Assembly (NCBI RefSeq): GCF_026230175.1
Contig: NZ_CP104208.1
Location: forward strand, 3,348,001-3,412,000
Length of the DNA: 64,000 bases
Direction: 5' to 3'
Source: Desulfovibrio mangrovi
Lineage (GTDB): Bacteria; Desulfobacterota; Desulfovibrionia; Desulfovibrionales; Desulfovibrionaceae
This document shows positions 16,536 through 26,800 of this stretch, piece after piece. A program made the translations under genes and the position numbers. The notes below the pieces were generated by a model that made no database searches, was not told the origin of the DNA, and saw only the letters and a list, made by a program, of their open reading frames with translations. Numbering within the stretch: position 1 is the stretch's first letter; the number at the start of each line of letters is the position of its first letter.

Positions 16536-18599
16536 CTATGCCGCGGAGATGCTGGCGATGATCTTTTCGCCTGCGGGGGAGTTGAGCACTTCCTTGAGTT
16601 TGGCAATGACCTGCGGTTCGTAATGGCTCTTCAGGCTATCCATGATCTTCAGGGCCTCGGGAACCGGCTTGGCAGGACGGTAGGAACGCGGGCGCACCAG
16701 CGCGCAGAAGGCGTTGGTCAGGCTCAGCACCTTGGCTGCCGCCATGATCTCGCCGTCCTTCAGGCCCTTAGGATAGCCGCTGCCGTCCAGACGTTCGTTC
16801 ATCTGGTAAATGGCTTCCACCACGGGCAGGTCGAAGTCGATGTTCTTGAGTACGTCCCGTGCGTGCTCCACGTGGCGTTCCATCTGGGTCTTCTCTTCCT
16901 CGGTGAGCTGACCGGGCTTGTTCAGGATTTCCTGCGGCACGAACATTTTGCCCACCTGCGAGAGGTTGGCGGCGGCATCCACCGTGGCGAGTTCCTCTTC
17001 GCTCATGCCCAGTGCTTTGGCCACTTCCGCTGAAAGCGCGCAGAGCATGCGGGTGTGTCCGCCAAGGTAGGGGTCGGTGTGTTCAATGGTGCTAACCAGC
17101 GCTTCCACGGTCTGCTTGACCACACGCTTGTTCCGTTCCTGCGCTTCCACGGCTTCGGTCACATCGCGGAACACGGAAACAATGCCGTCGCACTTTTCCG
17201 CATCGCAGAACGGGGCCTTGGAAATCTGTACATGGTACTTGCGCGACTGCAGGAAGATGGTCTCGTTGATGGTGACTGACTGGCCTGAGAAGTGCACCAG
17301 TTCGTCGGATTTCTTCAGGCGGCGCGAGGTTTCAAAGCCGAAGATGGCGGCGTCGTCCAGTCCTACCATTTCATTGACGGGACGCCCCACGGCCTTTGCA
17401 AAGGCGGGGTTCACGTACAGATAGGTGCCGTCCGGCGACTTGAGTGCGATGAAGTCCGTTATGGTGTTGTTGACGGAGTCAAGCAGCAGACGCTGCTCGT
17501 TGATGGTATCCGCCAGCAGCTTGAACTTTTCCGCATCCTGCTTGTTTTCCACGCCGATGAGGAACCACCACAGGCTGCCGATGAGCAGGCCAAACGCCAG
17601 CGTGACCAGCACCGCAATAATGGTGATGGTCTGCGAATAGGTTGTCAGGGCTGCACGCGCCTGGGCGTAGTCGGCCTCCTGCACGATCCACCAGTCGATG
17701 GAGGGCAGCTTGTAGGCGCTGGAATAGGATTGTCCTTCGCCGTCAAGCGATGCGCGGGCCGCAAAGGGAATGTTCTTGGATTCGCCGAGATCCTGCGGCA
17801 GCAGGGAAAGCTTGCGCAGGCCTTCGGGCAGCCATGGGGCGACTTCCTCGAAGGTGTCGCCGGTACGCTGGATGAGGTGTGTGCGCAGGGCGTTGCCTCC
17901 CAGAGGCGACGTGGCGATGAATTCGCTTATCTTGCCGGAAACGATGCGGGAGAGCATGAGTACGGCAACGGGCGAGCCTTTACCCTCTTCGAACTGCGGA
18001 GGATAAATGGGCAGGAACATGTCCAGCAGCAGGCCGTTGCTCCCCATGCGGGCAGGGGCGAAGTGGGGGGCCTTGGCCGCCAGTGTGGCCTTTACGTAGT
18101 CTGCCTGCATCTGGGAGAGCGGCGTTGTAGCCGCATCCGTGGCAATGTAGGTCTGGCCGGATGTGTTGATGATGCGGCCGGATACGAATCCCGCGTAGCT
18201 GGCAAATTCCGAAAGCAGGCTGCGCATCATGGGCAGCTGCTGGGCCAGCAAGGCGCTGTCGTCGTCCTTGCCCGTGGGGGTGAGCATGGGGGCAAGGTCG
18301 CTGCCCAGTGCGTTCACCTCTGAGGCAAAAAGCCGGAACATGTCTGCATTGATGAGCCTGTCGCCCTGTTCCGCAAGGCTGGCAAGCCACGTTTCCACCA
18401 CTTCGGAACGGCTGTGCGAAAGCAGTTCCTGCTGGCGTGCAAGGGTGGTGACCAGTTCCTTTTCCTTGCTGTTGATGCTGATCATTGAAAGCGTTACGGA
18501 CGCCACAATGGTCATGGCGAGAAGACATGCGCCGAAGAGGATTATCTTTCCTCTCTTGGCGTTGCCGGTCGCGTGTGCTGGTGATTTGGATTCTGCCAT
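16536..18599 (-). CDS. Membrane Cache-PAS-degenerate HD-GYP protein, putative LapD-equivalent receptor
   Basis: Protein of 687 residues from ATG 18599 (GGAG 6 nt upstream; the TTG two codons earlier is inside that spacing). A membrane segment at 18-40 and another at about 324-349 enclose a 280-residue periplasmic sensor of double-Cache type. In the cytoplasm follow a PAS domain (about 371-484) and an HD-GYP-type domain (about 494-670). The catalytic HD pair is S547-Q548, the later HH pair is M600-N601, and the ADAFDAL aspartates read TNAFCAL. H515, H580-region and DGSGYP (605-610) remain. Phosphodiesterase activity is therefore unlikely; binding of a ligand is still possible. It is the last gene of the exporter-adaptor-LapG operon, the position expected of a receptor that sequesters the protease. 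Confidence 0.85.
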   Translation of the reverse strand: MAESKSPAHATGNAKRGKIILFGACLLAMTIVASVTLSMISINSKEKELVTTLARQQELLSHSRSEVVETWLASLAEQGDRLINADMFRLFASEVNALGSDLAPMLTPTGKDDDSALLAQQLPMMRSLLSEFASYAGFVSGRIINTSGQTYIATDAATTPLSQMQADYVKATLAAKAPHFAPARMGSNGLLLDMFLPIYPPQFEEGKGSPVAVLMLSRIVSGKISEFIATSPLGGNALRTHLIQRTGDTFEEVAPWLPEGLRKLSLLPQDLGESKNIPFAARASLDGEGQSYSSAYKLPSIDWWIVQEADYAQARAALTTYSQTITIIAVLVTLAFGLLIGSLWWFLIGVENKQDAEKFKLLADTINEQRLLLDSVNNTITDFIALKSPDGTYLYVNPAFAKAVGRPVNEMVGLDDAAIFGFETSRRLKKSDELVHFSGQSVTINETIFLQSRKYHVQISKAPFCDAEKCDGIVSVFRDVTEAVEAQERNKRVVKQTVEALVSTIEHTDPYLGGHTRMLCALSAEVAKALGMSEEELATVDAAANLSQVGKMFVPQEILNKPGQLTEEEKTQMERHVEHARDVLKNIDFDLPVVEAIYQMNERLDGSGYPKGLKDGEIMAAAKVLSLTNAFCALVRPRSYRPAKPVPEALKIMDSLKSHYEPQVIAKLKEVLNSPAGEKIIASISAA

Positions 18600-18654
18600 A
18601 GTCAACTCCGGAATAGTGTTTTCACGGCTTGCGCCGTCTGGTTATATGCAGTGC

Positions 18655-19491
18655 TCATTTCACCGGGACATGTGCCCAGCGGTTGAATTCATTGACGGAA
18701 TACTGGGGGAGATAGTGGCTGTATCTGTCATGGGAGAGGACAAGGTCTGTCTGGTTGTCCAGCACCCAGGCGGTGCCCTCTGCGTAGACCACGAGAACCG
18801 CATGCCCGATGCCTCTGATGCGGTCCTTCAGGGCGACGATTCTCAGGTCCTCCGCCGGAACGCCCAGCTCCCTGAGGGCGTAATACTTGGTGATGGAGTA
18901 ATCCTCGCAGTCCCCGGATTTTAGCGCGAACTCGGCGGGTGTGGCCCAGTAGTCCGACTGTCCCCATACTTCCTGATCAAGCCGGTACGGGTATTTGTTG
19001 AAGTGGGCGTTGAGCTTCTTCAGCTTTTCCATCAACGGTTCGTCCTTGATGCTGTTGCGGAACGCTTCCCACGAAGCTTTTGCGTTGTTCTTGCCAGAGG
19101 CGGGCAGAACCGCGCTCAGCTTGTTTTTTCCCGCCTTCATGGCCTGAATGATTCTGTTCCACTGCTGGAGGGATTTAAGCGGTCCTTTGAACTCCATCGT
19201 GTTGAACAGGCGTACCTTCCCGTCTGGCGATGCAGGAGCAGGCTTGGCTGCCGGAGTCCCTGAAAGCATTTGCCGGAATGCGGAAGGCTTCTGCTGAGCC
19301 GGGGCAGCCTTGCTGCCAGCCAGCATTTTCGCCGCCATTGAGCTTCCTTCCTGAGCGTGGGCGTGCCAGAGCCTGCCTGTCGGTGCCAGAATAATGGCCG
19401 GAATAATGGCCACGGTCAGGCAGAGGCAGACAAGGCGCACAAGCGGCAGCAGGTGCGCAGAGGTCTGGCGTAGGCGCACGCGTTTGATCAA
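18655..19491 (-). CDS. lapG: LapG-type periplasmic transglutaminase-like cysteine protease
   Basis: Protein of 278 residues. A hydrophobic segment (14-36) acts as export signal or anchor. The C-terminal half is the bacterial transglutaminase-like cysteine protease domain with C195 in SGDCEDYS, H230 in GIGHAVLVV and D245 in VLDNQTD, the catalytic triad order and spacing of LapG. LapG cleaves giant adhesins after an N-terminal retention domain, releasing them from the cell surface. The start is a TTG immediately after the HlyD stop; no better start is visible, and a GTG four codons later is possible. Residues 50-90 are Ala/Pro/Lys-rich linker. The adhesin with a TAAG site is encoded nearby. Confidence 0.88.
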   Translation of the reverse strand: MIKRVRLRQTSAHLLPLVRLVCLCLTVAIIPAIILAPTGRLWHAHAQEGSSMAAKMLAGSKAAPAQQKPSAFRQMLSGTPAAKPAPASPDGKVRLFNTMEFKGPLKSLQQWNRIIQAMKAGKNKLSAVLPASGKNNAKASWEAFRNSIKDEPLMEKLKKLNAHFNKYPYRLDQEVWGQSDYWATPAEFALKSGDCEDYSITKYYALRELGVPAEDLRIVALKDRIRGIGHAVLVVYAEGTAWVLDNQTDLVLSHDRYSHYLPQYSVNEFNRWAHVPVK

Positions 19492-19492
19492 A

Positions 19493-20815
19493 TCATCGTT
19501 CTCGCAGGGCGTTCTGTTTGGCCTTCAGAATGGGTTTGAGCATGTAATCCAGCACGGACTTCTTGCCGGTAAGAATATCCACGCTTGCCGTCATGCCGGG
19601 GATGATCGGGAGTTTGTCGCCCCGATAGACGATGGTATTCGTTTTGGTCCGCAGTTTGACAAGATAGAACGTCTCGCCCTTTCTGTCTTCAATTGTATCG
19701 GCACTGATCTGCTCCACGGTGGCTTCGAGTCCGCCGTAGATGGAGAAGTCGTAGGCCGTGATCTTGACCATGGCCCGCTGGCCGGGGTGCAGAAAGGCGA
19801 TGTCCGCAGGGCGGATGCGCGCTTCAATGAGCAGTGTGTCGTCAAGCGGCACCAGCTCCAGAATGGTCTCGCCGGGCCGTATGACCCCGCCGATGGTGTT
19901 GTGGTTGATGCGTTTGATGGTGCCGCGCATGGGGGCGCGGATATCCGTACGGGTCACGCGGTCTTCACCGGCGGAAAGGGATTCGTTCAGCGAGCGCAGT
20001 TCGGCCCTGCGTTTGTTGATCTCTTCCTGGGCCTGGTTGTGGAACTCGGCCCTGCGCTGTTCAAGGCGCGCCTTGGCTTCTTCTGCAGCTCGTGAAGCTC
20101 TGGGAATGCCAAGCGAGAGGGAGTCTATGTCTCCCTGCAGCCGCAGCAGGCTCTCTTCCAGCTGCAGGTAGTCCACGCGGGGGTATACGTTCTTTTCCAT
20201 CAGCGGACGGGCGATGTCCCGTCGTTCGGCGGCGATCTTGTGGCTTTGTATCAGCTGTTTGCGGCGGCTGATCATTTCCTCCACTTCCTGCTGCTTCTGG
20301 AAACGCTGGGCGTCCAGTACGCGCATTTCCGCCTCAAGCTGTTCCCTGCGTGTATGGAACATGCTCATCTGGTCGCGTACGATGGTTGGAGCCTTCTCCT
20401 GCATTTCCGCGGTATAAACCGGTTCTCTGTCTTCTGCTTCCGCTTCGAGGCGGATGATGGCGGCCTCGTGTTCCATGATCTTGCTGGCGGCGTCGCGGAA
20501 CAGGCTGCGTGCCTGCTCGTTGTCAATGCGGACAAGCACTTCGTCCTTTTCCACCACCTGGCCTTCGCGCACCAGTACTTCGCGTAAAATGCCGCCTTCA
20601 AGGTTCTGCATTTCCTGCAGGCGTTGGGAGGGGATGACGGAACCCATTCCGCGGGTCACCTCGTCCAGAATGGCAAAGTGCGCCCATACGCCGAAGACGG
20701 CAAAGGCCACGACAATGGCGACGGAAAGCAGATAGGCATAGGGGTGCCCCCTGTGGCGCAGGGCGGCATCCACTTCGCTCATGAATTCGATGTCTTCTCT
20801 ACGGTACTTGCTCAT
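19493..20815 (-). CDS. Type I secretion membrane fusion protein, HlyD family
   Basis: Protein of 440 residues. A short cytoplasmic N terminus is followed by one membrane helix (about 27-50). The first half of a lipoyl-like domain follows (GGILREVLVREGQVVEKDEVLVRID), then about 180 residues of helical coiled coil. The second lipoyl half and a beta-barrel end with the HlyD signature region (IPGMTASVDILTGKKSVLDYMLKPI). This is the periplasmic adaptor between the ABC exporter and a TolC-like channel. It starts 13 bp after the ABC exporter gene and is followed at once by the LapG-type gene. Confidence 0.95.
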   Translation of the reverse strand: MSKYRREDIEFMSEVDAALRHRGHPYAYLLSVAIVVAFAVFGVWAHFAILDEVTRGMGSVIPSQRLQEMQNLEGGILREVLVREGQVVEKDEVLVRIDNEQARSLFRDAASKIMEHEAAIIRLEAEAEDREPVYTAEMQEKAPTIVRDQMSMFHTRREQLEAEMRVLDAQRFQKQQEVEEMISRRKQLIQSHKIAAERRDIARPLMEKNVYPRVDYLQLEESLLRLQGDIDSLSLGIPRASRAAEEAKARLEQRRAEFHNQAQEEINKRRAELRSLNESLSAGEDRVTRTDIRAPMRGTIKRINHNTIGGVIRPGETILELVPLDDTLLIEARIRPADIAFLHPGQRAMVKITAYDFSIYGGLEATVEQISADTIEDRKGETFYLVKLRTKTNTIVYRGDKLPIIPGMTASVDILTGKKSVLDYMLKPILKAKQNALRER

Positions 20816-20828
20816 GGTCGTTTCCTCA

Positions 20829-23237
20829 TTACATCGTGCGAGGCTTTGCCGCCGAACGCAGCTGTTCGTTCTTCAGCGCGTTCAGCACCGCCGCCTTGGG
20901 GCCGTCTGCAATGATGCGGCCGTTGTCCATGACCACAAGCCGGTCAACCAGATCGATCATGCTCATGCGGTGGGTGATGAGCAGCAGGGTCTTGTCTTTG
21001 ATGATTGTGGCCAGCCGCTGCTTGAAGAGCATTTCCGCGCTGTTGTCCATGTTGGAGCTGGGTTCGTCGAGAATGAGGATTTCCGGATCACTCAGCAGGG
21101 CGCGGGCCAAGGCCACGGATTGCCGCTGCCCGCCTGAGAGTGACATGCCTCTTTCACCCACGGGCATGCCGAATCCGGCAGGATGCGCCTGCACGAAGTC
21201 TGTGACCCCGGCAATGGATGCTGCGCGCAGGATGGCATTGTCGTCCGCATTAGGATTGCTGATGGCGATGTTTTCCCGCACGTTGCCGTAGAACAGGTAG
21301 TTGTCCTGCGAAACATAACCAGCGCGGCTGCGCAGTTCGGCCACGTCCATCTGCCGGATGTCGACTCCGCCGAGTTTTACGGCTCCTTCGGTGGGTTGGT
21401 AGAGGCCCACGGCAAGTTTGCCCAGCGTGCTTTTGCCGGAGCCCATCTTGCCGATGATGCCGATCTTTTCACCGGGCCGGAACAGGAAGTTGATGCCTTC
21501 CAGCGCAAGACGTTCGTTTCCGGGGTAGCGGAAGCTCAGTTCTTCTGCGGCCAGCGAGGGGGTAAGCCCCACATAGCAGAGGGCGGCACTGTCTTCGGCC
21601 CGCTCTGTGGGCAGGGTCATGAGCATATCAAGTGACTTGAGAGCCATGCGGGACTGCTGCAGGCGCGACAGCATGGCCGCCACCTGACTGAGGGGGGCCA
21701 TGGCGCGTCCCGCAAGGATGTTGCAGGCGATGAGGCCGCCCATGGTCAGTTCTCCGGCCCCTATGAGGTGCACGCCCCAGACGATGATGATCATGCTCAC
21801 CAGCTGGGTGGCCAGCATGGACATGGTGATGGAGAAGTTGGCAAGGCTTTTCGTGTGGCTGTTCGAGCGGGCGCTCATGCCCACCACGCGTTCCCACGTC
21901 CGCTGCATCCGGCCTTCCGCCTGACTTGTCTTGACGGTTTCTATGCCGTTGAGAATTTCGATGAGCAGGGCGTTTTTCTGCGCACCTTCCTTGTAACCGG
22001 ATTCAATGGCCCGTTGCAGGGGGAACTGCAGCAGCCAGCCGATGATGATTACCAGCGGCACGGCCAAGGCGGGTACGAAGAGCATGGGGCCGCCGATGAA
22101 GCCCACCAGCGCGATGAATACGAAAAGGAAGGGCAGGTCGATGATGGCGAGCAGGGTGGTGGAGCTGAAAAACTCGCGCAACGACTCGAATTCGCGCAGG
22201 TTGTTGGCGAGGGTGCCCGTGGAATCGGGTTTGTAGTCCATCCTGATGCTCATGAGGTGCTGCATGAGCCGCGAGGCAAGAATGATGTCGGCATTCTTGC
22301 CTGCCACATCGCAGAAATAGCTGCGCAGGTTGCGCAGGACGAAGTCGAACATGTAGGCGATGCCGATGCCGATGGCCAGCACCCACAGAGTGTCCAGAGC
22401 GTTGTTGGGCACCACGCGGTCATAGACGTTCATGAAGAAGAGCGGCGAAACAATGGCTAGCAGGTTGATGACAAGGCTGGCCATGCCCACGTGCTTGTAT
22501 ATGGGCAGGTAGTGCCAGATGGTTCCCCAGAACCAGCGTTTGGCCTTGAGCAGTTTTATCTCGCTGGCACGTTTGTCCAGTCTGCCTTCAATCTGTCCGA
22601 AAATGGCATAGCCTGCATATTCTTCCTCAAGCTTGTAGCGGAGTATTTCAATGGGCGCGTTGCCGGTTTCGGGGAAGACTATTTCCGCGGTCTTGTCGTC
22701 CAGCGAGGTGAGGACGCAGGCCCCTTTAGTCTTGAGCAGCAAAATGCACGGCAAGGTGAGGGTTGAAATGCTGTCCAGCGTCTGCCGGTGGACGGCCCTT
22801 ACATTCATGCCGGCTTGCATGGCGGCCCGAAGACAGGCCGAGGTGTGCGAGGGGCCTCCGTGTTCCGGCAGCCCTGCCTTGAGTTTTTCGATGGATATGG
22901 TTCTTCCGTTCAGTGAGAACAGAACTACGAGGCAACGAAGCAGCGGAGAGTCATAGTCAACGTCTGCAGGCGCAGGCGCAATGGTGCGCCAGGGAACATT
23001 GGCGCCGGCCTGCAGGCCGTCAGTTGGTTCTTCTGCAGACTTTGGCGAGGGTATGGATTCATCACTGCCGGCACTGTAGTCCGGCTGGGAGGATGTTGGG
23101 GTTCCTTTATCTGTTTGCGGTCTGGAGCCGGATATGGGTTGGCCGGATTGTTGAATGGGTTTGACCGGAGTTTTGCCGTTTGCGGCGGTCTGCCCGCCTG
23201 CGGCTGAACTCTCCGGTTTCGAACTCGGTTCTGGCAT
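20829..23237 (-). CDS. Type I secretion ABC transporter (permease-ATPase with C39-like domain)
   Basis: Protein of 802 residues. The first 110 residues are a Pro/Ser/Gln-rich, probably disordered extension. Residues about 115-240 form a C39-like domain without the catalytic Cys-Gly signature, so it is a non-cleaving docking domain as in RTX exporters. A six-helix ABC transmembrane domain follows, then the nucleotide-binding domain with Walker A GKMGSGKST, signature LSGGQRQSVALARAL, Walker B ILILDEPSSNMD and ITHR switch. It exports unfolded substrates through HlyD and TolC partners. It is the first gene of the leftward operon, divergent from the adhesin, which is the obvious substrate. Confidence 0.95.
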   Translation of the reverse strand: MPEPSSKPESSAAGGQTAANGKTPVKPIQQSGQPISGSRPQTDKGTPTSSQPDYSAGSDESIPSPKSAEEPTDGLQAGANVPWRTIAPAPADVDYDSPLLRCLVVLFSLNGRTISIEKLKAGLPEHGGPSHTSACLRAAMQAGMNVRAVHRQTLDSISTLTLPCILLLKTKGACVLTSLDDKTAEIVFPETGNAPIEILRYKLEEEYAGYAIFGQIEGRLDKRASEIKLLKAKRWFWGTIWHYLPIYKHVGMASLVINLLAIVSPLFFMNVYDRVVPNNALDTLWVLAIGIGIAYMFDFVLRNLRSYFCDVAGKNADIILASRLMQHLMSIRMDYKPDSTGTLANNLREFESLREFFSSTTLLAIIDLPFLFVFIALVGFIGGPMLFVPALAVPLVIIIGWLLQFPLQRAIESGYKEGAQKNALLIEILNGIETVKTSQAEGRMQRTWERVVGMSARSNSHTKSLANFSITMSMLATQLVSMIIIVWGVHLIGAGELTMGGLIACNILAGRAMAPLSQVAAMLSRLQQSRMALKSLDMLMTLPTERAEDSAALCYVGLTPSLAAEELSFRYPGNERLALEGINFLFRPGEKIGIIGKMGSGKSTLGKLAVGLYQPTEGAVKLGGVDIRQMDVAELRSRAGYVSQDNYLFYGNVRENIAISNPNADDNAILRAASIAGVTDFVQAHPAGFGMPVGERGMSLSGGQRQSVALARALLSDPEILILDEPSSNMDNSAEMLFKQRLATIIKDKTLLLITHRMSMIDLVDRLVVMDNGRIIADGPKAAVLNALKNEQLRSAAKPRTM

Positions 23238-23822
23238 GGAAAAATCCCCCCTGAAGACCGGTCACAACAGTGCGGTCATACGACAGTGCAGTAGATGTGG
23301 CGTCTGTTGCATCCGTTTGCATTCAGGGCGCAGTGCTCCGGTGAGGAAACAAGGCCCTTGTCGTGTCGCTTCGGTGTTTTTGGTCTTTGTTTGTATCGTA
23401 CAAGCAAAAGCCGGTAGGCGATGCTTTGTTTTGGAGCAACTATCACGGTTTTATGTGAATATTGCAACCTATATGCAGTGGGCTGGAAGGACCTGGCTGG
23501 CGTATTTGGACGCAGACTGTAACCTGGCGATGCGTTGCTAGAATAGATTTTCTTTTTTTATAAAAATATAACGCATTTTTGCAAATACTGCATTATTGCA
23601 TAATCAGTTGATATGATTCTGCTGTTTACATCCATGGCGGAGGGGCGGTCTGAAAGGTCTGACCAATGTGGCATTCAGTATATATTGTGCTTGTCTCTGC
23701 CTTCTGTTATGGGCGTAAAGAATTATCTGAAAACCACTTTTAACGAATGACGCAAACGGAATCGGGAACCGTAGGCAGCATGTCGTTTCTTAATCTACAT
23801 GCCCAGGAATAAAGGGGGGGCC
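23238..23822. other. Divergent regulatory region between exporter operon and adhesin
   Basis: This 585-bp stretch has no gene. It is strikingly AT-rich around 23545-23620, including TTTTTTTATAAAAATATAAC and an imperfect inverted repeat TGCAAAT-actgc-ATTATTGCA (23580-23600). Promoters for both the adhesin and the secretion operon should lie here. No sigma-54 consensus was found and no -35/-10 pair is good enough to name. Confidence 0.5.
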
Positions 23823-26800
23823 ATGGCGGATTTAACTCGTACTGTCGTTTTGACTGCACCGAACGCTGGCGAACATGTTGCGCTGCGCGTTGAACCTACT
23901 GCATTGTTGCAGGTAGAGTTCGATATCAACGCAACGCAGGTTACCCGCGTTGACAACGATCTGGTGTTCTCGTTCGAGAACGGTTCCAAACTCACGTTAA
24001 TAGATTTCATCGACCTCATCGCCAATGGTCAGGCGCCGGAGTTTGCCTTCAGCGACGGTGCCGTTGTGGCAGGTGACGTGCTTATCGCCTCTCTGGGGGA
24101 TATTCCCATAGAGACGGCTGCCGGTGCTGCCGCTGTGGGCGGTGGCGGTTCTACTTATGTATATGATCCGGGCTCATTGTATGACGGCTTTGATCCTCTG
24201 AGAATGCAGAGCGGTGCTGGCGCCAGCGCATCCGGCTCTGCAGTGGAGGGAGGAGCAGGCGGTGCAGACGGTGCAGGCGGTGCAGACGGTGCCCCTGTTC
24301 TGGTGAATCACGCCCCCGAGGTTGCCGGGACGCTCTCGTTCAACATGGACGAGGACGGGACTATCACCATTACGGCCGCCCAGTTGCTGGCCAACGCCTC
24401 CGACATTGATGGTGACGTGCTGAGTGTGGTGAACCTCTCTGCCGATAATGGAACATTGACCCCCAACGGTGCGGGGGCGTGGACCTTCACGCCGGATAAG
24501 GATTTCAACGGCACGTTGAACCTGACCTTCGACGTGAGCGACGGCGACCTGACTACGCCTTCCGGTGCGACGGTGGTTGTGGCTCCGGTGAACGATGCTC
24601 CTGTGGCTCAGGCCGCTACGGACTCGGCCACTGAAGACGGTGCCGTCATCACCGGCCAGTTGCATGCCACGGATGTCGATACCGGGGACGAGCTGACTTA
24701 CAGTGTTGTCGGTGAGTCTCCTGATGGCTTCAGCCTGAACGCAGACGGCAGCTATTCCTTTGATCCAAAACACCTCACGTACAACGGCCTTGCCGAGGGC
24801 GAGAAGCACGATGTTGTCGTGCAGTATCAGGTGTCCGACGGCAATGGAGGCACGGCCACCGAAACGCTGACCATTACTGTTACCGGCACCAACGATGCGC
24901 CGACTCTGAGCTTTGGTCCTTCCGGAGGTTCTTATCTGATCACTAACGGCAGCTTTGAAGTCGTTAGCTCCACTCTAGATGCAGGAACGTGGACGGAGGT
25001 TCCAGAGGATAGCGTAGCGGGTTGGGATTCGCATTCGAGCGACGGAATCTGGATATGGCAAAGTGGGGTTCAGGGTGTCCCGTCAACGAATGGGGATCTC
25101 CACGCCGAGCTTTATGAATCCGATATCTCTCAGCAGGTTACTTTGTCGGACAAGGGTTCCTATATGCTGCAGTTTGATGCTCGCAGCGGCGAAGAAGGAG
25201 GTGCCATTAACGTCCTTTGGAAAGGAAATGTTGTGGCGACCATTACTCCGACCGAAGATTGGCAGACTTATTCGGTTGAGGTGGATGGGCAGTGGGATGG
25301 CGATGGCAATGGCATATTCGACCTCTCCTTCAGCCCGGTAGGCGAATATGGTAACTATGCGCCTCTGCTGGATAACGTGGTTATGTTCAAGGCCGTAACC
25401 ATCGATGAAAATTCAAAAGATATCCCTGTGGTCACAGCTCTCGGACAGGATGTGGACGGAGATGCCCTGACCTATTCAATCGTGGATGGCGATGAGAATA
25501 ATTGGTTTACGATCAACCCTACTACCGGCGAGATTACAGTAGCCCAGGGTGCCGAGATAGATGCTGAAAAGCTCACTACAGTCGAGCTCACAGTCGCGGT
25601 AACCGACGGTCATGAAACCGTGACGCGGACCTTGACGGTCAACATCGCGGATCTCAACGACAATGCGCCTGAGTTCTCGAAAGTGAACACCAGCGGCATT
25701 AACGAGTTCTCGGAAGCCGGAACAGAGGTTGCCTCGTTTACGTTGACAGATGCCGACGTGACCGCTGCGCACAATGATGCGCACTTCAGTCTTACCGGAG
25801 CCACGTTGAAGACTGAGTATGGCAATGCGGACATTCCTCTGAGCGCTAATGAGGTAGAGCTGTACTTCAATGTCTCCGAGCCTAAGGATGGGGGAAAATA
25901 TGAAATTACTCTTACCGCCTCGGGACAAGAGTATTTCGACACCCTCGAGCTCGGCGATGTGACCGTGACCCTTCACGGCTTGGGTTCGGATGGCCTGCAT
26001 GACACGAAACAGGACTTCACCTTTGCCGTGGATAACGTGAATGAGGCGCCGACTCTGAGCTTTGGTTCTTCCGAGGGGTTGAATCTGGTCGTTAATGGAA
26101 GCTTCGAGAACCTTGGTGGAGTTCAGGTTGGTAACTGGTCCCCTGTTTCTGAAAACAAGGTGGACGGTTGGTATTCGAATGTAGGCAATAAGATAGAAAT
26201 TTGGAATTCCGGTTTCTTGGGCGTCGACTCATCCGATGGCGACCATCACGCCGAGCTTGATTACGCTGGTTTGATTGATGATATTTCCCAGAAAATTGCT
26301 GGGTTGGATGGCGGCTCTTATGTACTTCAGTTTGATGCCCGTAGCCGCTCCTTTACGTCCGAGGGGGTTGAAAAGGCCACGGAAGCCATTGAAGTTCTCT
26401 GGAATGGAGAGGTAAAGGCTGTCATCTACGCAACCAATGGTTGGCAGACCTATTCGGTTGTGGTCGAAGGCGCAGGGGAGGGCGAACTTTCCTTCCGGGA
26501 GCTCGCAACCGGAAACGATTCCCTGGGCCCCTTGCTGGATAACGTGTCCATGTTCAAGGTTGCGCCTGTTGAAGGCAACGCCGTAACCATTGACGAGAAT
26601 TCGGCAACTGGAACTGTCGTGACCATGGCTCTCGGGCAGGATGTCGACGGGGATGCTCTGACCTATTCGTTCATGAAAGATGGTTCCCGCGTGTGGGAGC
26701 TTGATGGTTTTGCTATCAACAAAACTACCGGCGAAATCACTGTGGCCGATGGCTCCATGCTGGACGCTGAAAAGCTCTCAAAAGTCGATCTTTCGGTCGC

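Noticed and set aside
23799-23822. Upstream in-frame ATG as adhesin start
   Set aside because: It lacks a ribosome binding site, and the eight extra residues are basic and unlike known retention modules. The A/G-rich stretch just before 23823 fits the later start better.
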